In this document: positions 54,324-64,000 of the stretch, piece after piece
Layout of the letters: the number at the start of each line of letters is the position of its first letter
Numbering within the stretch: the first letter of the stretch is position 1
DNA from: Sarocladium kiliense
Taxonomy: Eukaryota > Ascomycota > Sordariomycetes > Hypocreales > Sarocladiaceae
Direction of reading: 5' to 3'
Length of the DNA: 64,000 nucleotides
NCBI GenBank assembly: GCA_030734395.1
Contig: JAUZTG010000048.1
Span: 2,418,001-2,482,000 of the forward strand
Made by a program: the position numbers and the translations under genes
Notes under the pieces: model-generated
What the model was told of the DNA's origin: nothing
Seen by the model: the letters and a program-made list of their open reading frames with translations, nothing else
Database searches by the model: none

Positions 54324-56611
54324 ATGTTCAGCGGACGCAAGTTCTCCATCAACCGCCACACCGGCGTGCCCAAGCCCGTCATTGCCAGACGGATGAGCGC
54401 CGGTGGTGAGCAGAATGTCAACGGTCGGTCATCTTCCTATGTTTCTTCCTCCATGCGCAGTGTGCATTTGTGAGCTTCGAAGGCGATGTCAACCATCATT
54501 CAACTACATCATCCCCAATCGCCAAGTTTCTGCGCAACCCCTCCACCAACGCGCGGTGCCCCTCATCGTGACCTCAAGCTCCACCTTCACTTATACAAAC
54601 GACGATTGTTCAAAGAGCACAATTCAATACATCATGGCAAGAATCACGTTGACTCACAGCTTGCTTTGTGCAACGTACTCATCGTTGAAAAATCGAATCA
54701 TCTTTTAGCACACTTTGTTCTTTTCTTACTCTTCTCACATACAATCTCACCTTGCTTCATCGCCTCTCACCATCAGCCTCACTCATCTCACCCAACTAAC
54801 ATCCTCTCAGCCCAAGAATTCCAATCCAAGGTCCATCGCCAATTCCGTACCGCTCACGAAGGCCACATGCCTCACGCCGGCCTCGACGCCTCCCGTTCCT
54901 CGACCGGTGTCATCTGGTGTACCGAGCGCGCCTCCGAGTACGGCTTCCTCGATGACCCGGACTCCTGGGCGAACCTGGGTCAGGGTGCTCCTGAGGTTGA
55001 GGACGACATTGCCGGCTGCTTCAAGCGTCCCGATTCGATCCCTCTGTCTGTCAATGCTCGCGAATACGGTCCCACGGCTGGTATCAGGCCGTTGAGAGAG
55101 GCTGTCGCGAACTTGTACAATGAGATGCACCGCAAGGGCAAGGACTCGCTGTACACTTGGGAGAACGTTGCGATTGTGCCTGGTGGTCGTGCTGGTTTGA
55201 TTCGTATTGCTGCGGTTCTGGGTAACTCGGTACGTGTTCGAAAGGGGCGTTGACTATATGCATATGCTGACTCATGCCTCATAGTACCTGAGCTTCTTCT
55301 TGCCTGACTACACTGCCTACAACGAGATGTTGAGTCTGTTCAAGAACGTGCGTCACGCTTCTAGCGATTAAAATGAACGCATAATAGCTGACATGATTTC
55401 CAGTTTGCCGCCGTCCCAGTCCCTCTTTCTGAGGAAGGTATGCAATCCTCACAAACCATCTTGATTTGACTTCAAATTGGCTGACCTAGACACACAGACG
55501 GCTACACCATCACCGCAGTATGACCAGTCTCATCCCATAATCAATTATCCACCATTCCCCGATGCTAACATCCCCGTCCTCAGGACAAAATCGCTGAAGA
55601 AATCGCCCGTGGCACCTCAGTCATCCTCACCTCCAACCCTCGCAACCCCACCGGCCGCGTCGTCGCCAACCCCGAGCTCGCCGAGATCCAGGACATCTGC
55701 CGTGGCCGCGCCACTTTCATCAGCGACGAGTTCTACTCTGGTTACAACTACACCAGCAATTGCGACGGCACAACCATCTCCGCTGCCGAGAACGTCGAGG
55801 ATGTTGATGAGGATGATGTGCTCATTATTGATGGTTTGACCAAGCGCTTCAGATTGCCTGGATGGCGTATCGCGTGGATTATTGGACCGAAGGAGTATAT
55901 CTCTGCGTAAGTCGATCCTCTGGAACGACCTTGACGTAGGATATCGAAGGTGGCAGAACTGACACCGTTCCCTAGTATTGGCTCATGTGGTAGCTACCTT
56001 GATGGTGGTGCCTCACACGCTTTCCAGGAGGCTGCTGTTCCCATGCTGGAGCCCAGCCTCGTTCACACCGAGATGGTCCATCTCCAGCAGCACTTCCGCG
56101 TAGGTTCCTCTCACCTTCTTTACAATCCCCGAATTCGACCTTCTGACATCCTCGACAGGACAAGCGTGACTTTGTCGTTCGCCGCCTCCGCGAGATGGGC
56201 TTCGTGATCAAATACGTTCCCGATTCGACCTTCTACCTGTGAGTTCTCATGGCCCCCGTACATTCTGTATCAGCGCCTGACTAATGCGTTCCTCGTAGGT
56301 GGCTCAACCTTGAGGGTCTCCCCGGCCCGATTGCCGACGGCCTCAACTTCTTCCAGGCCTGTCTGGAGGAGAAGGTCATTGTCGTTCCCGGTATCTTCTT
56401 CGATCTGAACCCCTCGCGCAGACGTGATCTGTTCGACAGCCCGTGCCACCACTTCGTGCGTTTCTCGTACGGCCCGAGATGGGATGTGCTGAAGATGGGT
56501 CTGGATGGTATTGAGAGGGTGGTCAACAAGTGAGCAAATCCTGGCTTGGTTCTCAGGAAATCATTTGCGCTAACATTCGTCATTAGGTACAAGAAGTCAG
56601 CGTCCTCGTAA
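54324..56611 (+). CDS. PLP-dependent aminotransferase, class I/II
   Basis: Ten exons: 54324-54423, 54811-55229, 55285-55347, 55404-55437, 55498-55517, 55584-55906, 55976-56099, 56159-56238, 56299-56529 and 56587-56611, giving 472 residues. Fold type I aminotransferase motifs are clear: NAREYGPTAGIRPLREAVANLYN, PGGRAGL, TSNPRNPTG (~229), ISDEFYSGYNY (Asp that contacts the pyridine N), the Schiff-base Lys299 in DGLTKRFRLPGWR, and the C-terminal carboxylate-binding Arg in HHFVRFSYG. The amino donor cannot be read from sequence. The first exon is joined over a 387-nt intron with an off-consensus GTCGGT donor, so the first 33 residues are the least certain part. Exon 5 is only 20 nt. Confidence 0.88.
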
Positions 56612-56793
56612 GGATGTGTGATTGCAGCAGGGTTGGAAAATTAAGTCGAGGAGATAACAGCATGAGGCCTTGAATACCGACTATCCAGTCTTTGGTTCTG
56701 CGCCGTTCAATTGAGAGACTATGATCTCACTTCATATCTATTTTGCACTACATCGCATCGTCGCCCCAAGCTGCGTGCCCGTATCACTGAAAT

Positions 56794-57153
56794 CTAGCCT
56801 GTCCTGGTCTCCTCTCCTCCCTCCACTGGTATACAAACAATGAACATCAAACACCCCTTTTCGCTCTTGAAAGGCCCATGCTCCATTCCCGGCTTGCGAT
56901 ACGCATAGGCCCCCTTCTCCCACCCTTTGCCCTGCCTCGTGTCCGTCAGATCTCCTTCGGCAATGTATATCTCCTCGACATAGTCGTGCGTGAAGATTCT
57001 GGAGGGTGTGTTGACCGCACCAGGCTGCCAGCGTTGAAGGGTGGTACGCCTGCCAGTGGATGGGTCGTGGTTGAGGACGAGCTCATCAATGCCGGGTTCA
57101 AGAGATGACCAGGTGCGAGCATCAGTGGCTGGGTGAAATTCAAACTGTTCCAT
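56794..57153 (-). CDS. ChrR-like cupin
   Basis: A single exon of 119 residues, the size of a one-domain cupin. It resembles the cupin of ChrR and related anti-sigma factors: LQRWQPGAVNTPSRIFTHDYVEEIYIAEGDLTD, then YAYRKPGMEHGPFKSEKGCLMFIV. The first motif has His and Glu (THDYVEEIYIAEG) and the second a His (GMEHGPF), which can form a metal site. In bacteria such domains sense or remove reactive compounds; stand-alone fungal copies have no defined role. It is convergent with the aminotransferase, only 182 bp from its stop. Confidence 0.88.
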   Translation of the reverse strand: MEQFEFHPATDARTWSSLEPGIDELVLNHDPSTGRRTTLQRWQPGAVNTPSRIFTHDYVEEIYIAEGDLTDTRQGKGWEKGAYAYRKPGMEHGPFKSEKGCLMFIVCIPVEGGEETRTG

Positions 57154-57951
57154 TGTGCTGGACGTAATTTATCCAATGGATGCTGATGTCAATATGTTGA
57201 AAGTTTTGGCCGAGGCAGACACTGCGCTTCGAGGAGCTTCACGTTTGCCGTCAATCTACAATCTGGAGGTGGGGAAAACAAGGACAAAGTGGTTCCTTTG
57301 CTGCGCTGTTGTGGTTATGAATTGAGGTTGCTGCCTTGATTCTCATGTAAGCACGTCCGAGAGATCCTTCGCAAGCATAGTGACGTCGGCTTGTGAGGGC
57401 GAGTGTGATCGTATTATTCAGCGACGATGTTGACCTCCCTTGTCCTTAGCCCACAGTCGGCCTTCCAAGTCCGAACATCGCAGTTCAACAGGCGACAGAG
57501 AAATTATGGCCGTATGCGATCCGATCTGACAATCAGCACCAAAGACGAGACCTAATCAAACGCAAGCCATAGAGGAGGTTGATATGACGTTCAATTACTT
57601 GAATGCTCTAGGGTAGTGGGTTGGCATGGGAAGTTCCCAGAAGCACCTGTTTGAAGACTCGTGTGAGAGTTGTGATCAAGATCCAAGGCCCAAATTGCAC
57701 TGACTGGTCTGGACAAACCTCCGTTTGATTTCATTGGACAGCCTCTCTACTTAAACATCGGGTTGACACATGTCGCGTGAGGCGCCCAATTTCCATCAGG
57801 TTCCTTGCACAACCGCCCAGGATCCACACCAACTACCGCCGCAAGCCTGGATCCTCACTTAACTACAAGTCCCCCTTCCCACTCATCACCTCTCATTTTC
57901 CGCCCCCCCGAAACCCCCCACGATATCACCACCAAGACCCTGGATCACGCA
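57154..57951. promoter_or_regulatory. Divergent promoter region (cupin and small mitochondrial-like protein)
   Basis: About 800 bp between divergent starts; C-rich close to 57900. No further structure is recognised. Confidence 0.45.
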
Positions 57952-58401
57952 ATGCTCCCCCGCCTCAAATCTACCACAAGATTTGTCCACAGCTACACAC
58001 TATCCTTGGCCCGCCGCACCCTGCACACCACCCGAACCACCATGTCCTCCTCAGCAACAAATGATCCCGGCAGTGGTGGCAAAGAGGAACAGCAACAGCA
58101 GCCTCCTGCAGCCGCACGGTCTAAGCCAATTGAGGCGCTTCCCGCCCCAGGGGAGGGCACATCCTCATCTCATCCCGTTCTCGATGTCAGCAGTGGTGGC
58201 GGGACTATTAGCCTGGATGCTATGGGCCCCATTGTGGTGAACAGGGATGGGACCATCTCGCGGGTGCAGAATTGGAGCAAGATGACTGAGATTGAGAAAG
58301 AAAACACATTGAGAGTATTGGGGAAGAGGAATCAGCAAAGATTGGCTACACTTCGCGCAGAGAACGGTCAGGGGGAGGGTTCAGAGAGCAAGGAACAGTA
58401 A
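57952..58401 (+). CDS. Small conserved fungal protein, possibly mitochondrial
   Basis: A single exon of 149 residues from the ATG at 57952 (an in-frame ATG at 57805 would add 49 Pro/Thr-rich residues). The start (MLPRLKSTTRFVHS...LARRTLHTTRTT) is basic, Arg- and Ser/Thr-rich and lacks acids, as in mitochondrial presequences. A disordered Gln/Pro/Ser stretch follows, then a conserved core: LDAMGPIVVNRDGTISRVQNWSKMTEIEKENTLRVLGKRN. I recognise this core as a conserved fungal motif without a known function. Confidence 0.75.
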   Translation: MLPRLKSTTRFVHSYTLSLARRTLHTTRTTMSSSATNDPGSGGKEEQQQQPPAAARSKPIEALPAPGEGTSSSHPVLDVSSGGGTISLDAMGPIVVNRDGTISRVQNWSKMTEIEKENTLRVLGKRNQQRLATLRAENGQGEGSESKEQ

Positions 58402-58846
58402 GCGGCAGAGCTTTAATGATGCGGTACTAGTGAACAGTTCAAAAACTTTGCATTGATTGAAAATCCAATGTTGGCCATCATCCACTGAAGATCACCGAAA
58501 TGTTTATCGTCTTACATGCTCCGTAGAGCTAGCGATGTACTCCCCTGTACGCCATCTCACTACACGTTCCCTCGTTCATCATGACAACCCTTCTTCCAAG
58601 ATCAATGATATATAACCCTCCATTTATATCCCCCGGAACTGCCAACCGAAGCCCCTTGGTTGTCCCACAGCTCAACCTTTGCCAACGCAGGCTCCCACAT
58701 GACACCTGTTGGAGAAAACAAAAAGTCCTAACGCCTCCGCCAAAGTAAACAACGAGACCACCAATGGCCACTGTGTAGGATGATTGGTGTTGATAGCCGC
58801 CCATAAAACATTAATCGAGTGGTTGCCATAGGGCAGACCACCAAGA
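58402..58846. other. Tail-to-tail intergenic region
   Basis: Convergent 3' flanks of the small protein and the bZIP gene. Nothing else is seen. Confidence 0.45.
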
Positions 58847-60246
58847 TCACCGCTCATCCTTGGCCGAGGTAGCCTTCTTTGTCCGCTCGCCGGCGTACTT
58901 TGTGAACTCCTTCCACATGGTGGCAATTTCCTCGTTGCCCTCATTCTTGTCGACGAGGAGGTTCTTGAGCCACTTGTTCTCGGTCTCAAGCTGAGATACC
59001 TTGCTTTCGAGGGCGGAGACCTTGTCGGACATCTCCTTGGCGGACTTCTCGAGAGCCTGCTCACGCTGCTTCTTCTTGACGCGGAAGCGAGCGCTGGCAG
59101 CAGTGTTCCTCCTCCTCTTGTCCTCCTCTGCAGCCTGGCGCGAAGCCTCTTCCATGTTCATGGGTCGGTTGGCGCCGGGAGTAGGAGCCTTAGGAGTAGC
59201 AGCCTGGCTGGCATGCTGAGGGAACTGGTTGGGCGAGGTGGCAGCAGGCGTGCCGTAGACAGAGCCGTGGTTAGGCTGAAGAGGCTGGAAGTTCTGTGGG
59301 CCTTCAGGAAACGATGGATAGGGGTTGCTGAAGTCGGTGAAACCAAAGTCGCCTGCCATGATATGTTAGCCTAGCTACTCCCAGCACCACATGGCTGAAG
59401 CCATTAAGCGAGAAAAGAGGCAGAACAATGGGAAGCAGTAGTTTGTGCAAAACAAAGAGACATATCAATGCCAGAGGCATCACTGAATCACCTCCGCCAA
59501 GCGAGTCATCAAGGCAGCCCCCAGACGCATACATGATGCATGGAGTGGTAGAGCGTGGGGTCGTGCGATGGCGCAATCGACGCCAAATCACGAGGAATTG
59601 CACCATCGCTCGATGTGTAAGCCTCATTGGACAGAGTCGGCTGTGGACCCACTTTGCGCCTGGCAAGGCTTTGTTGTGCGGGAGTCGCACTGAACACTTG
59701 TTCCGAAGATGCGCCTGACTCGGCAATGCAAGGAGGCGTGTTCGGGGTAGGATTGGAGTGGGGGTTTGCGTTCGTAAAACGAACATGGTGTGGTGAGGAG
59801 GCAGGTGAAAATCAGTGATGTGGTTGGGAGGTGCTTTGGGTGACATGTGTGTAAGACAGACGACCAGTGCCAGATGACTGGCAATGTGACACAAATAGCG
59901 ATGCAGGAGCGTGAGATAACCACGAGAGACTAATGTCAGACTCACCAGTCATGGAGAAATCCAGGTTTGGCATGTCACCAATGGCAGATGGGGGCGCGGT
60001 GGTGATGTTCTCGGAAGCAGTGTTGGTAGTAGCCGCAGCCGAACGCGCTCCCGCCTTCACAGGCTGAGCCTGGAAGTCGGTCTGCTGACCGGAGTCGAAG
60101 TCATAGAATTGAGTGTTGGTGAACAGCTCGAGATCATCCTCCATGTTGAAGTTCTCCTCGACAGGGGCGTCGTGGGAGCTGACGGTGTTCAAGTCTTGCA
60201 GGAGGTGCGACACGTTGGGTGCGCGCCGGCCGTGGTAGGTCGACAT
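58847..60246 (-). CDS. bZIP transcription factor, CYS-3/MetR-like
   Basis: Two exons on the minus strand (60246-59946, 59352-58847) give 268 residues. The N-terminus is acidic with aromatic residues (FNMEDDLELFTNTQFYDFDSG), a likely activation region. The basic region is RRRNTAASARFRVKKKQREQALE (core N183-R191), followed by a leucine zipper (SDKVSALESKVSQLETENKWLKNLL). The AAS-ARFR-KKKQREQ signature is that of Neurospora CYS-3 and Aspergillus MetR, which switch on sulfur uptake and assimilation. The long N-terminal part is less conserved, so the subgroup is inference. The single intron is 593 nt, unusually long here, and is open in one frame on the same strand for over 200 codons, but it has good GTGAGT and CAG borders and a GCTAAC branch. 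Confidence 0.87.
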
Positions 60247-62204
60247 TGTAATAACTGATGCTTCGGTTGGCGAACGACTTCAAAGAAGTCTTGAATCAGC
60301 GCCGGACTGATTTTGCGATGATTCGAAAGGCACAAAAAGTCAGTGGTGATGCCGTCGGGCGAGCGGCCGTGGCCGAAAGCGATCGGAGTCTCGAGACAGA
60401 GCCGGTCGCGGCGGGGTAGGGTAGTTTTGGGAGGACGGCTTCAGATGAGCGCGCGTTGAGTGAATGTCAGGCGTCGAGAAATCGTGTAGCGTTCAGGTCG
60501 AAGCGATAGTGGATGTTTCGATCTGGGCTTACGAGTCTGTCGACGATGGTGGTGATGATGAAGAAGAGGGAAATGCAGGTGGGTGAGTCTTTGAGGGTTT
60601 TCTGCACCCGACGGAGGCAGCGTGCAGTGGGCCACAGTTGCTGAACCGGCCGGACGCAGGACCCCCACCCGCAACTGCTGCAGGGTTCCCCCCTCGTTCC
60701 ACCTCTGTCCAGTTCTCGACTGCAGCCAGCACAGTTCAACAGGACCACGAGCCCTGTTCTGGACAGTGCCACCTGCACTTCAGTGGAGGGGTCAATGACC
60801 AGCTCAGTGGGGCAGCAGACTTTACTGGTGGCGCCGCAGTTGTCCAATAGCGCTGCACCACTGCAGCAATATCACTCACACATCCCGCTGCGCTTAGCAA
60901 TCAAAGCGAGAGTCAATCACCGCATGTTAATGAGTCCTCGACTCCTCTTTTCCCCGAACGTTGGAATTGTCGGAACCTGGCAGTCAACCTCGGGTGAATC
61001 CCGCGATGTTAGACCTCGTAAGCTACTCCGCGCCGTTGCGCCCTATGCATGACACCAAGGGCTGGCGAATCTGAGGCAGCACCTACAAGATCGTGATCAC
61101 CACCCGTTCTATGACGAGCCTCTGTGGCTTCATAGGGGCCATTGCTCCGGCTATGGTGAAGTCATGTTGATTTAATAACAGGGCATTGCTATTCAACACG
61201 CATACCTCTGGCCAATGGCATGTGCTCAAGTCATGAGCACCTTGAACCCTCCCTGGTCCCGAAAAGCTGGTCGACAACCTCCGTTAGAATGCGCGTTGTC
61301 TTACCGAAATGGGAATCGAAGCCTGGACCTGTGCTCTACCCAAAGCCACCATTAGTTGCGATCCAAAGTTTCACCTTTTGCCGAAATCCGGACACGACTC
61401 TGTGCATTCCCTCGTGCTCTGCGGCCGTGTCCAATTCGCATGTTTCATTTCGTTTGGCCTGCGTTTACGCTGAACGAGGACAGTCATTGTCAAGATCTCA
61501 GGATGAGCGACCCTTTCTGACGATCAATCCCCGGCCCACCGATCAACGGCATCGGCGGCGTCATTGCTTGTAGGGGTCTGTCCACCGAATTTCGCCCCCT
61601 AGGCTCAGTAAAGTTTTGTTGAGGCGCCTGTGGCTTCTGGGAGCAATTTCCAATTAGGGTCAGACTTTCATCTCGTTGGCGTCACACTTTCTGCACAGCA
61701 TTCCTGCTATCAACCTAAAATTGCTCCAGTCCCTTCCGAGTGTCTGAACATGATCTCTTGGCAGCATCATTGCAGGTACAAGGAATTATCGTCGTAGCCA
61801 TTCAAGCAAACGCAACAGTCCCAGTCATTCAGATAGAGAGTTGGCTGGTCAATCGTTGTTTATCTGCCCACTTTTTTTTATGCTCTCCATTTGCCATGAC
61901 TGGAAGTACGAGTAAATGTGATCCTCGGTCTCAGCCGACGGACACCGATCCATTGCCGGGAGGTCAACCCGTTCACGTGATTTGTGGACGTGAGTGTACT
62001 CCGTGCTCCACTTTTCTATCTCAGACGCGGTCCAGTATGAGAGACGCGTCAGGCTGGACAGCAGCGGGGTGATCCCTTGTTGTGATGAGATCCATGAACA
62101 TAGGAAAGCAAAATGGATATGTCTGACATGTGAGGTGTCTGCTTATCTTGGTGAGCTCCCAAAGGCTCTCCCAGTTCGACAGGACCCAAATGATGTAGCC
62201 TCAG
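60247..62204. promoter_or_regulatory. Divergent promoter region (bZIP and CHL4 genes)
   Basis: About 1.96 kb between divergent starts. A long leader for the bZIP gene is likely. ORFs on both strands are low-complexity or short. At 61297-61352 the minus strand has tRNA-like A- and B-box fragments too close together to form a tRNA. Confidence 0.45.
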
Positions 62205-63746
62205 ATGGCTCGATTCTCCATCCCAACTACGGCTCGCCTGCCATCTACCCTCCGTGTTGATGCTTCCAATCCCGCCGTTATCAAGAGCTTGAGTCGCCTT
62301 TCGCGCGAAAGTCTCATCTCACTGGCCCTCGACTGGCTCGATGAGAGAACATTGCCGAACGCTATCCCCTACCTTGAACGACCTGAGGAAGATGAAGAGG
62401 ACGATGAAACCGATGATCTGTACCCAGCAGCACGGTCCCTCCAGGAGCTGGAGCAGCTCTATACCGAGTTGCAACTGCAGAAAGGCTCAAAGCGCGACAT
62501 AGTCAGCCGCATCCTGGAAGGTGACTGGCGTCATGGCCTCACTTTGTATCAGCTTGCGATGGCCGACTTGGCCTATCTTGATGAGCACCCGACTTCGCAG
62601 AAGTGGACAGCTTACAAAATCCTGCCGCTTAAGCAACTGTCAAAGGACGCTGAAGAGGATGAAAAGCCAAAAGTGGACAAGGAGAGCCTTTCAATCCCTC
62701 GCTTCCACCCATCAACCTTTCTTCAGAGTCTCCAGGCCCAAGTTCTTCCCGACGTGAAGGCGCATTATCACTTTCATCGACCCAAAGACGTGCCTGTCCT
62801 GCTATTGCGTATCTTCGTCATCGACTCTCCATACAACAGCGACCTGGCTCTGTCAAACGTTGATAGCACTGGGTCGGCTGCTAGCTTCGACTCTTCACGT
62901 TCAGTTTACCTGGCATTTCCAGATGGATCGCCGTCTCTTTATATCAGCAGATCTCAGAATACCGGCACCATCAGTCGTGGTGAGTCGAGAAGCCTGCAAA
63001 ACCTGATAGTGGATGGCGTGCCAAAGGCTCTATCGAGGCCGAAAGAACGCTTCACTCTCAAAACCACCAACCTCAGCAGTCGCAATTTGAGGGCGCTACT
63101 GGACAAAAAGGGCCCTGGTCGGGCGAACTCGGCAGGTGGCGGATGGAGCATTTATGCGGACGAGAAGATCAAGATCTCGCCTATGGACACTGTTTTGCCC
63201 ACCCCGCCACTGTCAAGGGAGTCTTCATCTATATCGAATCGTAAACGGGGACTTCATGCGTCACAAGCTGAACAAGCATACAAGCGAGCCAAGCTGGTGG
63301 CCAAAGCACGGTTCGGCAACTCTGGCATTGTGTCTGACGGGAAGGGCGTGGAGCGATTTGAGGTCGTTCTGCAAGATCCCTTCCCTTCTGGTGCTTCACG
63401 GGCAGCCGTAGATGATGATAACGATGACGACGATGGGGAAGAGCAAACAGACTCGCGAAGAAGGCCAGCCGCAGGACGGAGAAGCACTATTGACGCGGCC
63501 CTCAAGCAGGTCGACCTTCACGACAATGATGACGATGATGCAACCGAAGGGAACCGAACGGGTTGGGCACCATCCCTTAAGCTCACCTTCCGTGGTGCTC
63601 ATGTTTTTGCTGGCATTCGGCAACTCGTTGAAGCTGGGATCGTGGACGGTGAGCGGATGCCGGGTTGGATGACTGGGGAGGATGGGGTCACAATTGGTGC
63701 AATCCGGCATGGTAGGATCCGGGGCAACAAGGGCTCGGGTCTATGA
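62205..63746 (+). CDS. CHL4/CENP-N family kinetochore protein
   Basis: A single exon of 513 residues. It fits the fungal Chl4/Mis15 family, a subunit of the inner kinetochore (CCAN/Ctf19) that with its Iml3/CENP-L partner recognises CENP-A nucleosomes. Signature blocks are LSRLSRESLISLALDWLDERTLPNAIPYL at the start, LEQLYTELQLQKGSKRDIVSRILEGDWRHGLTLYQLAMADLAYLDEHPTSQKWTAYKI, YHFHRPKDVPVLLLRIFVIDSPY, SVYLAFPDGSPSLYIS, RFEVVLQDPFP, and a C-terminal LKLTFRGAHVFAGIRQLVEAGIVDGERMPGWMTGEDG. An Asp-rich low-complexity loop lies before the last block, near 63412-63540. The ATG at 62205 places the first block 20-30 residues in, as in relatives. Confidence 0.92.
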   Translation: MARFSIPTTARLPSTLRVDASNPAVIKSLSRLSRESLISLALDWLDERTLPNAIPYLERPEEDEEDDETDDLYPAARSLQELEQLYTELQLQKGSKRDIVSRILEGDWRHGLTLYQLAMADLAYLDEHPTSQKWTAYKILPLKQLSKDAEEDEKPKVDKESLSIPRFHPSTFLQSLQAQVLPDVKAHYHFHRPKDVPVLLLRIFVIDSPYNSDLALSNVDSTGSAASFDSSRSVYLAFPDGSPSLYISRSQNTGTISRGESRSLQNLIVDGVPKALSRPKERFTLKTTNLSSRNLRALLDKKGPGRANSAGGGWSIYADEKIKISPMDTVLPTPPLSRESSSISNRKRGLHASQAEQAYKRAKLVAKARFGNSGIVSDGKGVERFEVVLQDPFPSGASRAAVDDDNDDDDGEEQTDSRRRPAAGRRSTIDAALKQVDLHDNDDDDATEGNRTGWAPSLKLTFRGAHVFAGIRQLVEAGIVDGERMPGWMTGEDGVTIGAIRHGRIRGNKGSGL

Positions 63747-63818
63747 TTTCCCATCTCTCTCCTGTATACTCTATCAACTTTATAGCGCTATTTCGATACC
63801 CTGGGAATTCATTCGCCC

Positions 63819-64000
63819 TTACTCGCTGTCTGCTCCTAGACCAAACACACGCACTGTGTTACGCCATGCGGCTTCACACACCTCCTCTTCTGAAACGCCC
63901 TTGATGGCAGCGACGATCTTTGCGACACGCTCGATGCTGCAAGGTTCATTGCGTCCCTTGACCATAGCTCCCTCGACCCATTTCTCCTTCTTTACTGTCT
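63819..64000 (-). CDS. TatD-type deoxyribonuclease, C-terminal end (partial)
   Basis: The last 60 codons on the minus strand, running off the right edge; the stop is at 63821-63819. The reading frame gives KKEKWVEGAMVKGRNEPCSIERVAKIVAAIKGV and then EEEVCEAAWRNTVRVFGL. This is the conserved end of eukaryotic TatD (TATDN1-type) metal-dependent 3'-5' DNases, where NEP and the following helix close the TIM barrel. The catalytic residues lie outside the window. Confidence 0.85.
   Translation of the reverse strand, partial: TVKKEKWVEGAMVKGRNEPCSIERVAKIVAAIKGVSEEEVCEAAWRNTVRVFGLGADSE

Noticed and set aside
59304..59945. Separate 213-codon gene on the minus strand inside the bZIP locus
   Set aside because: It covers the intron and the out-of-frame start of exon 2, with no family resemblance.
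61297..61352. tRNA on the minus strand (TAGAGC and TTCGATTCC fragments)
   Set aside because: The D-arm-like and T-arm-like pieces are nearly adjacent, leaving no room for an anticodon arm.

Overview
The window is nuclear DNA of a filamentous ascomycete (Pezizomycotina). The evidence is dense genes with short GT-AG introns (mostly about 48-80 nt, several with CTNAC or TACTAAC branch sites), three fungal Zn2Cys6 transcription factors, a HET-C protein, a DUF3176 membrane protein and a pyrG with the extended loop usual in this group. I cannot fix the class from sequence alone. Exon structures are my own reconstructions from splice signals, reading phase and family conservation; all reconstructed joins keep frame.

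Left part (1-26.9 kb): the 3' end of a GH3 beta-glucosidase with a late frameshift; a CCCH zinc-finger protein; a Zn2Cys6 regulator with a 613-nt intron holding a tRNA-like, SINE-like remnant; pyrG; a DUF2264 protein; phosphatidylinositol synthase; a BTB-like protein; a mitochondrial-type PP2C phosphatase; HET-C with two micro-exons and a Gly/Pro/Tyr repeat tail; and a DUF3176 membrane protein.

Middle part (27.0-41.4 kb): a candidate catabolic gene cluster. It holds a sugar-type MFS transporter, an FNR-like flavin reductase, a PF12831-type FAD oxidoreductase, two Zn2Cys6 regulators, an alpha/beta hydrolase and a secreted BNR_4 beta-propeller protein resembling fungal PL27 rhamnose-glucuronate lyases. 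Its three divergent promoter regions share a Gal4-type palindrome, CGG-N5-CCG, with the tight consensus CGGNGGTTCCG: five exact copies (one of them 29 nt inside the first coding exon of a cluster regulator) plus two near copies. This is the most interesting feature of the window: a cluster with its own cis element, a pathway-specific regulator and a plausible substrate class (rhamnose-capped acidic polysaccharide such as arabinogalactan or gum).

Right part (41.4-64 kb): mainly housekeeping genes. These are fatty-acid 2-hydroxylase (Scs7/FA2H), an RBM39/Rsd1-type splicing factor, a coiled-coil fungal protein, a VWA-domain protein, a class I/II aminotransferase with ten exons, a ChrR-like cupin, a small mitochondrial-looking protein, a CYS-3/MetR-like bZIP factor with a 593-nt intron, a CHL4/CENP-N kinetochore protein, and the C-terminus of a TatD-type deoxyribonuclease running off the right edge. 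No rRNA gene, intact tRNA gene, CRISPR array or intact transposon was recognised.
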